DNA of 64,000 bases from Cellvibrio sp. PSBB006 (GTDB lineage: Bacteria > Pseudomonadota > Gammaproteobacteria > Pseudomonadales > Cellvibrionaceae): the NCBI RefSeq assembly GCF_002162135.1, contig NZ_CP021382.1, positions 3,160,001 through 3,224,000 on the forward strand, in the 5' to 3' direction. The notes under the pieces were generated by a model. It was not told the DNA's origin and searched no databases. It was given only the letters and a program-made list of their open reading frames with translations. How positions within the stretch are numbered: the stretch's first letter is position 1; every line of letters starts with the position of its first letter. This document shows, in pieces, positions 27,038-36,182 of this stretch. The translations under genes were made by a program, and so were the position numbers.

Positions 27038-27907
27038 TTAAAGTGAAAAGCTTAATGTGCCCATGGTTGCGGGCTGCTCAGGGTAAGGCTGCTGTGCGGG
27101 CAGCAGGTCGGCGTCTCTCACCTCCCTTGCCCACACCACCAGCCGCAAAGGTCCGTTGGGATCAATCACGTCGAAGGGATAGCAGGTCACCAGCACCAGA
27201 CCGGAGGCGGGGTAATCCGGTAGTTGCAGTGGTGTATGGCGGGAATCCACCACCTGGCGCTGTTCGATGCGATAGGTGAGCTGGCGGCCGTCGCGGGTTT
27301 GCATATACAGGTCGTCGCCGGGTTTTATGTCTTTGAGGAAACGGAAATGGGTATCGCGGTGGCCGCCGATCACGCTGATGCCGTCGCCCGGCAAGGCCGT
27401 ACCTTGCAGATGACCGGGGCCGAAGGCGAGGGAGTTGCCCTGGGCGCCTTCAAGCACAAACAGATCCACGCCTTCATTCGGCATCCGCAGGCGGGCGACC
27501 GGATGAGTGTCGGCCCAGGGCCAGGGTTTGATGTCCGGTGTTAACGGATTTTCTCGCTGTGCTAAAGGCTCGTGTCCGGGCGTCTGACTGTTGTCCCATG
27601 CCTGGGCGATCAGCCATTGCGCCAGTTGGGCTTTTACCAGAATCCAGCCGGCATTACCCCATTGCCAGGCCAATATGAGTATCAAGAGTGCGCTAATCAA
27701 TGACACCACACGGCGGGATTGCCGACGGGGTGTCACTCTGGTGCAAGCCTCGGGGGTGCAAGCCTCGGGCAGCGGCCGCAATACCCGACGGCGCCTGCCC
27801 AGTAAATCGCCCGTTAAATCAGGATTCCCGCATGAGCCCGGTTGATCCGCTCCCACTGCCCGGCTGTTGCCGCCAGCAATCCTGTTGCTGAGGTAGCGTC
27901 TAGTCAT
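27038..27907 (-). CDS. Proteobacterial dedicated sortase
   Basis: From ATG at 27907 (GGAGG 6 bases upstream, overlapping the target gene by 8 bp) the product is 289 residues. A Pro/Arg-rich N-terminus precedes a single membrane helix (about 67-84), and the sortase barrel follows. Catalytic residues are His183 in GGHRDTHF, Cys242 in VLVTCYPF and Arg255 in NGPLRLVVWA. It fits the marine proteobacterial class (TIGR03784-like) that typically serves one substrate encoded next door. It should anchor or process the VIT/VWA protein at the periplasmic face. The codons for a PEACTPEAC stretch are a small tandem duplication. Confidence 0.9.
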   Translation of the reverse strand: MTRRYLSNRIAGGNSRAVGADQPGSCGNPDLTGDLLGRRRRVLRPLPEACTPEACTRVTPRRQSRRVVSLISALLILILAWQWGNAGWILVKAQLAQWLIAQAWDNSQTPGHEPLAQRENPLTPDIKPWPWADTHPVARLRMPNEGVDLFVLEGAQGNSLAFGPGHLQGTALPGDGISVIGGHRDTHFRFLKDIKPGDDLYMQTRDGRQLTYRIEQRQVVDSRHTPLQLPDYPASGLVLVTCYPFDVIDPNGPLRLVVWAREVRDADLLPAQQPYPEQPATMGTLSFSL

Positions 27908-30038
27908 GATGCACCTCCCGCGAGCCGAAGCGACGCAACGCCAGTAACGCGAGTAATGCACAACTACCGAGCAACCAGTTGAGCAGTAACGGGGTCGCGG
28001 TACGCGGGTACATCAGCGGCGCGGCTTGCTGACCCTGGGGCAACAGATTGGGGACCGGCGCCTGCTCCAGCGCCTGATCCTGCGGGCGACTCGGTGTTTC
28101 CTCTACCGCCACAAAGCTGGTGTAGGGCGACATCAACTGATGCTGCAAGGCTACCTCCAGCACCGCGTCGCGAACCTCGGCCTCCGGGCGACCACGGACT
28201 TTCTCATCCAGCAGCGCGGCAATTTTCTGCTCTGCCCAGCGCACGCCGATACCACTGTGGGATGCAGCATCGCTGGAGGTATTAGCCACGGCTAACTTGC
28301 GCGACCAGCTTTTACCGGCTTGCTGGCCACGCACGTCAATCACACCCCGATTCGGCCAGGTGCCGCTCACCTTGGCACTGACCAATAGCGGCTCGCCTTG
28401 ATACAAGTCGGGGATACGCGCAGGCCAGGCTTCTACCGGCACCGGCCAGTTAACTTCTATGTCACTCATCACGGGACTTTCCAGTTTGGTAAACAGCGAT
28501 TGCATCTTCTCCGCCACTTCGGTCTGAGCGCCGATAAAGGTAAAGGTGCCGCGCCCGAATTCTGCTGCCTTGGTCATAAAGTAGCTGTTGGGCGCGGAGC
28601 CGATGCCCACCGTAAACAAGCGTGCATCGCCCAGTTGTTGGTGAATCAATTCGAACAGTGATGTCTCGTTACCGACGCTGCCGTCGGTGATAAAGATCAC
28701 CTGCTTCAGGTAGCCTTCCGCCGCCGGGTAACGCAACGCTTCATCCAATGCCGGCGCCATCTCGGTGCCACCATCGGCATTTAACCGCTGCACAAAACTG
28801 CGCGCCTGTTGCAGCGCGTTGGCATCTGCCGGAACCGGTCGACTGAACAACGCCTGATGGAAGGAATTGAATTCGATGACGTTGAAGCGATCCTTGTCGG
28901 CCAGGCGCGACAGCGCCAGTTGCAGGCTGGCCTTGGCTTGCTCAATGGACACACCGCCCATGGAGCCGGAGGTGTCGATGATAAAGATCACTTCGCGCGG
29001 CAGGGTTGCGCCGGCCTGTTCCTGTTGCGTTGGTAACACCATCAGCAGCGCGTAATCTTCGCCATCAATGTGCTCCGTAAAAAAGGCCGCGTCCGGCGCC
29101 TTGCCGGCAACGGTATGCCACTGCATCTCGAAGTCGCGATCCATGGGGATGTGCTTTTGCGTCGGTGTAATCTGGTGGCCGTTGCCCAGCTTATAGATGC
29201 TGAGTTCATGGTAAGCGCCGCGAATTTGCGCCAGGGGCACGCCGGCATCCAGGCTGATATTGATGGCGATGTTGTTGGTGTCAGGCTGCGGTGCGGGATG
29301 CACAAAGGGCGTAATCCGATGCGCGTCCGGCACCTGATCGGTGGGCTGCGCCCAACCCCAGCCGCTGTTGGTTTCCAGCGACACCTGAGTGTCGGCATCC
29401 TGTTTCATCACGCCGGGGATGTAGCGCGGCGTGAGTGTGGTGGGCAAACGCCAACTGAAGGTTTGATTGCGATAGGTCACCAGCTCGTGATACTGCAATT
29501 CGATGATGACCTTTTCCTTGGGACCAATATTGGCAATCGCCTGGGTAAACAGGTTGGGCCGCTCCTGCCGGGTCAGTGCCGCGCGCTTGCCTTCGCGCTT
29601 GGCCTGGTCGTAAATCCGTTGTGCTTCCTGCTTTTCCTTAATGTCCGCCACAATCCGACGCTCGCCAATCTCCAGCACCATGCGATTGATGGCCGCGTCC
29701 TCCGGCAGCGGAAATACATACACGCCTTCCACCCAGTCGTCGGTGACATTTTCAAAGGTCTGACGCAACACCACCCGCGCCAGCATGCCCTTGATGGTGA
29801 CCTGCGCCTCGCTGTGATGATGCAGCGCCGCGCGGTAACCGCTGGCGGTTTTAACCAACAAAGACCCGGCGCTGGCTTCTTCCGGGTTCACATCGGCGCG
29901 GGCGATTTCGGCGGCGGCTATCGTCAGCAGCACCACCAGCGAGCCTAAAACCCATGTCCATATCCGACGCGTGGGTCGGTGAGGCGGTGACGGTTGCAAT
30001 AGCAGATGTTTGGGGATGCGGCGGCGGTTAAAACACAT
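27900..30038 (-). CDS. VIT and VWA domain protein, dedicated sortase target
   Basis: From ATG at 30038 (AGGGA 9 bases upstream) the product is 712 residues: a long signal peptide ending AEIARA, a VIT domain (about 60-190), a von Willebrand A domain with the MIDAS motif DTSGSMGG, and a C-terminal sorting tail. The tail has MYPRTATP, a hydrophobic helix (LLLNWLLGSCALLALLAL) and RRFGSR. This is the layout of TIGR03788 proteins, usually the only sortase substrate of their genome. YPRTA in place of LPXTG is a variant. Metal-dependent adhesion at the surface or in the periplasm is inferred. A further upstream reading to 30146 lacks a signal-like start. Confidence 0.9.
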   Translation of the reverse strand: MCFNRRRIPKHLLLQPSPPHRPTRRIWTWVLGSLVVLLTIAAAEIARADVNPEEASAGSLLVKTASGYRAALHHHSEAQVTIKGMLARVVLRQTFENVTDDWVEGVYVFPLPEDAAINRMVLEIGERRIVADIKEKQEAQRIYDQAKREGKRAALTRQERPNLFTQAIANIGPKEKVIIELQYHELVTYRNQTFSWRLPTTLTPRYIPGVMKQDADTQVSLETNSGWGWAQPTDQVPDAHRITPFVHPAPQPDTNNIAINISLDAGVPLAQIRGAYHELSIYKLGNGHQITPTQKHIPMDRDFEMQWHTVAGKAPDAAFFTEHIDGEDYALLMVLPTQQEQAGATLPREVIFIIDTSGSMGGVSIEQAKASLQLALSRLADKDRFNVIEFNSFHQALFSRPVPADANALQQARSFVQRLNADGGTEMAPALDEALRYPAAEGYLKQVIFITDGSVGNETSLFELIHQQLGDARLFTVGIGSAPNSYFMTKAAEFGRGTFTFIGAQTEVAEKMQSLFTKLESPVMSDIEVNWPVPVEAWPARIPDLYQGEPLLVSAKVSGTWPNRGVIDVRGQQAGKSWSRKLAVANTSSDAASHSGIGVRWAEQKIAALLDEKVRGRPEAEVRDAVLEVALQHQLMSPYTSFVAVEETPSRPQDQALEQAPVPNLLPQGQQAAPLMYPRTATPLLLNWLLGSCALLALLALRRFGSREVHHD

Positions 30039-30208
30039 GATAGTATTCCCTGCAAAAGTTAAAGCCGTGAACGGCGTTTCGACAGGGTCAGTAAACCAGC
30101 GCAATCCGGCGCTGCCGGGGCACAAAAACGCAAAAGCGGTGATCAATTATGGCGAATTGTGGCAAAACCTTTCACAGCCATTTTTCTCCATTAAAATCCA
30201 TCACCATT

Positions 30209-30245
30209 CGTAGGTCGCATTAGCCGCACCGCGGCGTAATCCGAC
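30209..30245. repeat. Short imperfect palindromic repeat (REP-like)
   Basis: GTCGCATTAGCCGC-acc-GCGGCGTAATCCGAC forms an imperfect hairpin in the promoter region between the sortase-target gene and the response regulator gene. Sequences of this shape (a TTAGCCGC / GCGGCGTAAT palindrome) are dispersed in many proteobacterial genomes, so it is likely one copy of a dispersed repeat. It is about 30 bases before the regulator start. Confidence 0.55.
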
Positions 30246-30273
30246 ACCACCCTATCAACCGCAAAGGACACCC

Positions 30274-30972
30274 ATGGCCCGCCACATCGCCATCGTTGAA
30301 GACGAAATCGCCCTCGCCCATAACTACCGCGATGCGCTCACCCGCCAGGGTTACAGCGTGAGTCTCTACCACAACCGCCCTGACGCCTTGGCTGCGTTTA
30401 ATAAAAGCCTGCCGGATTTGGCGATCATTGATGTGGGTTTGGGAGATGACATTGAAGGCGGGTTTGAATTGTGCCGCGACCTGCGCAGTAAAGCGCCAGC
30501 CTTGCCGATTATTTTTTTAACCGCGCGCGACAGTGAATTTGATGTGGTATCCGGTTTGCGTCTGGGCGCCGATGATTACCTCACCAAAGATATCAGCCAA
30601 CCCCATATGCTCGCGCGCATCGTGGCCTTGTTTCGGCGCGTGGATGCCCTGCGCAAACCCGACGCGCAACCCAGTGAAGAAATTCTGCAACGCGGAAAAT
30701 TATTGTTGAACATGGATCGCATGAGCGCGCACTGGGATGAACAACCGGTAGACCTGACGGTGACGGAATTGTGGATCGTCCACGCGCTCAGCAAGCATCC
30801 CGGCCACGTAAAAAACCGCCAGCAATTGATGGACGCGGCCAACGTCGTGCTCGATGACAATACCATTACCTCGCACGTCAAACGCATTCGCAAGAAATTC
30901 CTGCGCCTTGATGAACAATTTGATGCGGTAAAAACCGCTTACGGCATGGGCTACCGCTGGGACGAACAATAA
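30274..30972 (+). CDS. pdsR: Dedicated sortase system response regulator
   Basis: The 232-residue OmpR-type regulator has a receiver domain with acidic pocket VEDE (8-11), phosphorylation Asp53 (IIDVGLGDD) and the conserved Thr (FLTARD) and Lys (LTKD). A C-terminal winged-helix DNA-binding domain follows (TVTELWIVHALSKHPGHVKNRQQL). It matches the regulator found beside proteobacterial sortases (TIGR03787-like). It diverges from the VIT/VWA-sortase operon and is 2 bp upstream of its kinase gene, so it likely controls the sortase substrate. Confidence 0.88.
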   Translation: MARHIAIVEDEIALAHNYRDALTRQGYSVSLYHNRPDALAAFNKSLPDLAIIDVGLGDDIEGGFELCRDLRSKAPALPIIFLTARDSEFDVVSGLRLGADDYLTKDISQPHMLARIVALFRRVDALRKPDAQPSEEILQRGKLLLNMDRMSAHWDEQPVDLTVTELWIVHALSKHPGHVKNRQQLMDAANVVLDDNTITSHVKRIRKKFLRLDEQFDAVKTAYGMGYRWDEQ

Positions 30973-30974
30973 CC

Positions 30975-33068
30975 ATGCGTTTGCGTCGACAATTATTGCT
31001 GGTGAGTTTGCTCGGGCTGAGTTTGCCCTGGGCTGGTTGCCAATATATTCGCGAGATGGAAGATGCGTTGCGTCAGGGCCAAAGCATTGCACTATTGGCC
31101 AGCGCGCAAGCGGTAGCCAATCGCATCAGCAACGAGCCGGCGCTATTGGAAGAACTGCAACAACCGGCGGCCCAGGTTTATGCCATCGATCAAATCTACG
31201 CGCATCCTTTTCCCGCACCAGCCATACTCGACGGTTACGACGATGAATGGCGCCATCGCGAATTCGATGGATTAGCCTGGGAAAATTCTATCTTTTCATT
31301 CCATCTGCAAGCCGCCAGCCACGACAAGGATTTGTACCTGTTTGCCCGTGTCGATGATGCAAACATTGTGTATTACAACCCCGGCTTTGAATCGCCGACC
31401 CAAAGCGATCATCTGGTATTGCGCATGCACGACACAGAAGGCAATGCGCAGGATTTTGTTATCAACACCAGCGCACCGGGCATGATCAATGCGCACGCGG
31501 CAACGCTCGACTACAACGACTATGGTGAACGCATTACACGTTATGTGCGCGAACATCGCATCAAAGGCGTGTGGCAGGAGCGCGAGCAGGGTTATCAACT
31601 GGAGTTGCAATTACCACTCACCATGACCCACGGTTATTTAAGTGTGGCGGCGGTCAATCACAGCACGGTCAGTGATGCGACAACCGCCGGCGCTTGGTTG
31701 GGCACAATAAAACGCACGGATAATCCCAAACCTTTGGTAAAACAAAATGCCGTGCTCGCGGACGCCCTGAATGTATTTGCCGGGCAGGATTTGCGCTTAC
31801 GCATAACCGGCCGCAATCAATGGCTGATTGCCGAAGCCGGTCGCTTGCAATCACCGACTAAATTACCCGTCGAGGAAAATGGATTGCTGGCCTGGCTGAT
31901 GCGCAATTTGTTTACCCGCACTGATTTGCCACCGCTGGATACACCGCAATTTACCGGCCGCCTGGATGCACCGGAAATTCAGCAGGCACTCAACGGCGAT
32001 AACGCACGCACCTGGTATCAGTATGGTGTACACAATTTGGGCCGCGCTGTTGTGCCGGTCGTGCGCCAGACGCGCATCATCGGAACCGTGGTGGTTGAAC
32101 AAACCAGTGCCAGTATTCTGTCGCTCACCAACAATGCATTTCAACGCTTGATGTTTTATACCTTGCTGGCGACGCTGGTTGCCGGCGCAGGACTAGTGGC
32201 TTATGCAACCTGGTTGTCGTTGCGCATTCGCCGCTTGAGTGAAGCGGCTGACACCGCCATGCGCGAGGACGGAAAACTGGAGAATCAATTTCCGGTATCC
32301 AAGGCACAGGATGAGATTGGTGATCTGAATCGCAGCTACGCACAACTCTTGGCCCGCTTGCAGGAATACACGGATTACTTACGCACCCTTTCCAACAAGC
32401 TGTCCCATGAACTACGCACGCCGCTCGCGGTGGTGCGCAGTTCACTCGACAATCTCGATAATGAAAAACTGGATGCGCAAGCCAAAGTGTTTGCGACGCG
32501 GGCACAGGAAGGCTCGCAACGGCTTTCCGCTATCCTCAACGCGATCAGCTCCGCGAGCCGCGTAGAAGAAAGCATTCGTACCACCGAGATGGAACCGGTT
32601 CCGCTGGAAAAAGTGATTCATGAACTGACGCTTGCCTATCGGGATATTGCGCAACAACACGTCGTGTCGGATATTCCTGCCAACGAGTCGTTTGTTATTC
32701 ACGGCTCTGCCGATTTGATTGTGCAGATGATCGACAAGCTGTTCGACAACGCCTGCGATTTTTGTCCACCCGAAGGGAAAATTGTTTTTTCACTGCGCAA
32801 ACTCAAGGATCAGGTTGTGCTTACCGTGAGCAACGATGGCCCCTTGTTACCACAAAAGATGCAGAGCCAGTTATTCGACTCGCTGGTGTCTATTCGTGAA
32901 TCCAAAGATAAACACAACGACAACAAAATCCACCTGGGGCTGGGTTTACATATCGTGCGTTTGATTGTCGAGGTGCATCACGCGCGGGTCAGTGCGCGCA
33001 ATCGTGCTGATAACAGCGGCGTGGAGTTTGAAGTTATCTTTCCGCCGGCTATCAGTTATACGCTTTAA
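30975..33068 (+). CDS. pdsS: Dedicated sortase system histidine kinase
   Basis: The 697-residue kinase has a short N-terminal hydrophobic segment and a large periplasmic region of about 370 residues. That region includes a CBM9-like stretch (PAPAILDGYDDEW). A second membrane helix, a HAMP-like region (RIRRLSEAADTAMRE), the phospho-acceptor motif LSHELRTPL, and the ATPase boxes DNACDF and LGLGLHIVRL follow. It fits TIGR03785 kinases of the dedicated sortase system. The CBM9-like domain suggests it senses a surface glycan or related ligand. It is co-transcribed with the regulator and converges on the ABC permease gene. Confidence 0.88.
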   Translation: MRLRRQLLLVSLLGLSLPWAGCQYIREMEDALRQGQSIALLASAQAVANRISNEPALLEELQQPAAQVYAIDQIYAHPFPAPAILDGYDDEWRHREFDGLAWENSIFSFHLQAASHDKDLYLFARVDDANIVYYNPGFESPTQSDHLVLRMHDTEGNAQDFVINTSAPGMINAHAATLDYNDYGERITRYVREHRIKGVWQEREQGYQLELQLPLTMTHGYLSVAAVNHSTVSDATTAGAWLGTIKRTDNPKPLVKQNAVLADALNVFAGQDLRLRITGRNQWLIAEAGRLQSPTKLPVEENGLLAWLMRNLFTRTDLPPLDTPQFTGRLDAPEIQQALNGDNARTWYQYGVHNLGRAVVPVVRQTRIIGTVVVEQTSASILSLTNNAFQRLMFYTLLATLVAGAGLVAYATWLSLRIRRLSEAADTAMREDGKLENQFPVSKAQDEIGDLNRSYAQLLARLQEYTDYLRTLSNKLSHELRTPLAVVRSSLDNLDNEKLDAQAKVFATRAQEGSQRLSAILNAISSASRVEESIRTTEMEPVPLEKVIHELTLAYRDIAQQHVVSDIPANESFVIHGSADLIVQMIDKLFDNACDFCPPEGKIVFSLRKLKDQVVLTVSNDGPLLPQKMQSQLFDSLVSIRESKDKHNDNKIHLGLGLHIVRLIVEVHHARVSARNRADNSGVEFEVIFPPAISYTL

Positions 33069-33071
33069 AAA

Positions 33072-34328
33072 TTACAAACGCTGTGCCAGCCCGTCGCTTA
33101 ACGCGCGACGATAGGCACTTAACGCGGGGATCAACCCCATCAGCATCGCCAGACCGACAATACCGCCGAGTAAGTAAAACGTCTGCGGCTGTAGAGGATT
33201 GATGTCAATAAATAAACCAAACTGGTCTGCCAACATGGGTTGCGCGATCCACAAGCTACCGGTCAATAATAAAACGCCGCCGGCCAGTGCGAGCACGATC
33301 AACAACAAAACTTCCAGTTCAATCAGTAAAAATAAATAACCTGCACCGGCACCTACCGCGCGCAGGATAGCAATCTCCCGTTGCCGTTCATTCATAGATG
33401 CCAACAAGCTGGTCATCATGCCGATCAACACAGCCAACAACACCATGATGGAAATCAGGTACAACACGTTTTCCACCACGCTTAACATTTGCCAGAGTTC
33501 AGTAAGTGCAACACCGGGCAGTATCGCCATCAAAGGCTCTTGCGGATATTGGTTTACCTGGCGTTGCACGGTGAAGGTCGCGGCGCGGGATTTTAACCCC
33601 ACAAGCATTGCGGTGATATTTTTGGGCGTAAGATCCTGCTGTAATGCCGCTTCTGCCGAAATCGTATTGCCGGGAATCGGCATGCCCTGTTGCCAGTCGA
33701 GATGAATCGCCTCAATACCCGCCAGACTGATATGTACCGTGCGATCCACCGGCGTGCCGGTCGGTTGCAAAATGCCAGTTACGCGGAAGGGTTTGTCATC
33801 GTGGTGATGCAAATTTACCGCACCGCTACCGTGGGCTAATACCAGCTCATCGCCCACCTGATAATTCAATTTGCGTGCGACCTCAGCACCAAGCACCGCG
33901 TCGTAAACGCCATTAAATATTTTTCCTTCGGCAAATATCAGTGGCCGCTGTTGACCGTAACGATAATGTTCGAAGTACGCGGCCGTCGTACCCAACACGC
34001 GAAAGCCACGATGGGAATCACCTAAGGACAATGGTACGGTCCACTCCACCGCACTGTGACGACTTAACTCCTGAAAACTTTGCCAGGTAATATTGTTGGT
34101 GGCATTGCCAATGCGGAATACGGAATACAAGAGTAAATTTAATTGCCCGGAGCGTGCACCGACAATCAGATCCGTGCCCGACAAGGTTTGGCTGAAACTT
34201 TTCTTCGCCTGAACACGCAGATGATCAATGCCCAATACCAGCGCTACGCTGATAATTAATGAAGCCAAGGTCAGGGATGCGGTGGTGCGGCGATTGCACA
34301 CACTGAGGCGCGCCAGTTTAATCAGCAT
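33072..34328 (-). CDS. FtsX/MacB-type ABC permease, putative zinc-linked
   Basis: From ATG at 34328 (GAGGA 6 bases upstream) the product is 418 residues: one N-terminal membrane helix, a periplasmic domain of about 240 residues, and three C-terminal helices with the FtsX-type ERQREIAILRAVGA motif. The start overlaps the ATPase gene by 11 bp. This permease-ATPase pair next to a DUF3299 gene and a His-rich ZrgA-like lipoprotein matches the Zur-controlled set seen in Pseudomonas aeruginosa (PA4063-PA4066) and Vibrio (zrg genes). A role in zinc scavenging is inferred from that context; the family alone would suggest lipoprotein or peptide export. Confidence 0.8.
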   Translation of the reverse strand: MLIKLARLSVCNRRTTASLTLASLIISVALVLGIDHLRVQAKKSFSQTLSGTDLIVGARSGQLNLLLYSVFRIGNATNNITWQSFQELSRHSAVEWTVPLSLGDSHRGFRVLGTTAAYFEHYRYGQQRPLIFAEGKIFNGVYDAVLGAEVARKLNYQVGDELVLAHGSGAVNLHHHDDKPFRVTGILQPTGTPVDRTVHISLAGIEAIHLDWQQGMPIPGNTISAEAALQQDLTPKNITAMLVGLKSRAATFTVQRQVNQYPQEPLMAILPGVALTELWQMLSVVENVLYLISIMVLLAVLIGMMTSLLASMNERQREIAILRAVGAGAGYLFLLIELEVLLLIVLALAGGVLLLTGSLWIAQPMLADQFGLFIDINPLQPQTFYLLGGIVGLAMLMGLIPALSAYRRALSDGLAQRL

Positions 34329-35025
34329 ACGCAGTCCTCGTAAGCGGTTTATCGAGATCACGAATATCCAGCGCGCGCGAAAAAAAAGTTTGTAAGCTGC
34401 GGTCATGGCTGACAAACACGATGGTGCAATTAATCTCAGCGGCCGTGTCCAACAACACTTGCATAAAGGCGGCGCGGCTATCGCTATCCAACGCCGAGGT
34501 TGGCTCATCGGCAATCAAGATCTCCGGTTGCGTTACCAGCGCCCGTGCCACCGCTACGCGTTGCTGTTGACCGACACTGAGCTGTCGCGCGGATTGGTTG
34601 AGCAGGCTTTTCGATAATCCTAATGCATCCAGCAATTGTTGTGCGCGTTGTCGCGCAGGCAGTAACGGTATACCGGCAAAATGTGCACTCAGTAACACAT
34701 TATCCAACAGGTCAAGATAAGGAATAAGATTGAATTGCTGAAAGATGACACCGATGTGACGCGCACGAAACTTGTCACGCTGACGCTGCGAGAGTTGATC
34801 AAACGACTGCCCCAACGCCTGTAGCTGCCCGCTCTGAGGTTTGATAACCCCAGCCAACAAATTCAGCAAGGTCGTCTTGCCGGAACCGGAGGGGCCATAC
34901 AAAAATACGCGTTCGCCACGCGCAATATCCAGCACGGGAATCTGCACCAGAGGCGGCTCGGTAGCCGACCACCGAAAATTGAGGTCGCGCAGGGCAAAAG
35001 CAGGTTTGGTATTTATCATCATCAC
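34318..35025 (-). CDS. LolD/MacB-type ABC ATPase
   Basis: The 235-residue ATPase has Walker A GPSGSGKTT, Q-loop FQQFNLIPYLDLLDN, signature LSVGQQQRVAVARAL, Walker B ILIADEPTSALD and the switch His in VSHD. It energises the permease encoded by the overlapping next gene. It diverges from the DUF3299 gene across a 109-bp spacer that contains only a weak half-match (CTTATCATAAC) to the Zur-like boxes elsewhere in the window. Confidence 0.87.
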   Translation of the reverse strand: MMMINTKPAFALRDLNFRWSATEPPLVQIPVLDIARGERVFLYGPSGSGKTTLLNLLAGVIKPQSGQLQALGQSFDQLSQRQRDKFRARHIGVIFQQFNLIPYLDLLDNVLLSAHFAGIPLLPARQRAQQLLDALGLSKSLLNQSARQLSVGQQQRVAVARALVTQPEILIADEPTSALDSDSRAAFMQVLLDTAAEINCTIVFVSHDRSLQTFFSRALDIRDLDKPLTRTAYAD

Positions 35026-35134
35026 AAAAATTTGTTCAGCCGGAATTTTTTATAGACAGGATGTCGAAGACTTGCCTTATCATAACCCACATTGTCCTTA
35101 AACCTATTGTCCCTAAACCTGTTGAATCACTCCT

Positions 35135-35776
35135 ATGCCAAGACATCCGCTTTGTTCAGTCGTTCTGTTAATTGCCTTGTGCAGCAGTGTTTGCCTCGCA
35201 CAAACCCCTTCTGCGAACACCAAGTCTCCACGCACCATTGAGTGGACTGATTTGATGCCGGAAGAAGACCTGAAGCTGTTGATGAACATGCCGCAGGTGG
35301 ACCACACCGCATTGAGCGAAGAAGAGCTGGCCATGGATCAGCCGACCAACAACAACTCGCCCCAAACCACCACCAGCAGTTTTGAAAATCAGGTGACCAG
35401 TGCAATAGAACAGGCCATGGCCAAGCCATCCGGCGGACGCACCTGGCAGGATGCGTTAACGTCTACCCGCGTGCGGCCGGAGTTTAACAATACCAAGATC
35501 CGCCTGGCGGGTTATATCGTGCCGCTGGAGTATGACGATGAGCAAGTTATCACGTCGTTTTTTCTGGTTCCGTATTTCGGAGCCTGCATTCACGTTCCGC
35601 CACCACCGCCGAATCAGTTAATTTATGTTGAGTATCCGCAGGGTTTTACGTTGGAGGATTTGTATACGCCGTATTGGCTGAGTGGGACGGTGAAGATTGA
35701 AACCCATGAGCATGAGTTGGGATTGGCGGCTTATAGTATGAAAGTGGATTCGATGGTGGAGTATACGGAGGAATAA
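35135..35776 (+). CDS. DUF3299 periplasmic protein of a zinc-limitation cluster
   Basis: The 213-residue protein has a signal peptide ending VCLAQ, a low-complexity Asn/Gln/Thr stretch (about 60-90) and the DUF3299 core with IRLAGYIVPLEYDDE and FFLVPYFGACIHVPPPPPNQ. The biochemical function is unknown. Homologues occur with the permease and ATPase seen here and with ZrgA-like proteins in Zur regulons. Its single Cys and nearby His residues in GACIH could take part in metal binding. It points away from the ABC genes. Confidence 0.82.
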   Translation: MPRHPLCSVVLLIALCSSVCLAQTPSANTKSPRTIEWTDLMPEEDLKLLMNMPQVDHTALSEEELAMDQPTNNNSPQTTTSSFENQVTSAIEQAMAKPSGGRTWQDALTSTRVRPEFNNTKIRLAGYIVPLEYDDEQVITSFFLVPYFGACIHVPPPPPNQLIYVEYPQGFTLEDLYTPYWLSGTVKIETHEHELGLAAYSMKVDSMVEYTEE

Positions 35777-35812
35777 CAAGACGGGAAGCATTCGACTTCG
35801 TAGTACGTTCGT

Positions 35813-35975
35813 CGTTGGGTACATAGGTTCGGAAGCGCATGACAAATTGGCAGGAAGCCAATTTGCACAGCGAAGCTGCCCGCAGGGTGAGCCACAGGGA
35901 TGTGGCGAATGAATCGTCCCTGTAGCTCCCTCAATTCATCCCTGAATTGAGGGTTCCGAACCTATGTACCCAACG
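35813..35975. repeat. Long cruciform-type repeat, 22-bp perfect arms
   Basis: Two perfect 22-bp inverted arms (35813-35834 and 35954-35975, starting CGTTGGGTACATAGG) enclose 119 bp. Within it are nested palindromes: CAAATTGGC/GCCAATTTG, CCACA/TGTGG and CTCAATTC/GAATTGAG. There is no reading frame. It looks like a non-coding mobile or REP/MITE-like unit, or a large hairpin at the end of the DUF3299 transcript. Confidence 0.75.
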
Positions 35976-36045
35976 CCAAACTCACATCTTATTAGCGTCA
36001 AGTTTGCTTTTCTTTTGTTCTAATTTATACCACCACACTTGCCGA

Positions 36046-36147
36046 TGGATTCCGGTGTTTCCTCTGAGACCGTCACCAGCAAGGATGCTGGTGCCGAGCC
36101 CCCAGGGATGGGTTCACGGCGTGTCTCAGAGGAAACACCGGAGTCCA
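36046..36147. repeat. Second palindromic repeat, 25-bp arms
   Basis: Arms at 36046-36070 and 36123-36147 (TCCGGTGTTTCCTCTGAGAC and its complement) pair over 25 bp with one mismatch. The 52-bp centre holds a further hairpin, CACCAGC/GCTGGTG, and the segment GCCCCCAGGGATGGGTTC. It is unrelated in sequence to the element 70 bp before it. No coding capacity is seen. Confidence 0.75.
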
Positions 36148-36182
36148 TAACCCGCAAATGACTTCTCAAAAACTTCACTAAT

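Noticed and set aside
35080..35092. CTTATCATAAC as a Zur box between the ABC ATPase and DUF3299 genes
   Set aside because: Only one half-site fits (about 9 of 13 positions), too weak to list as a site.
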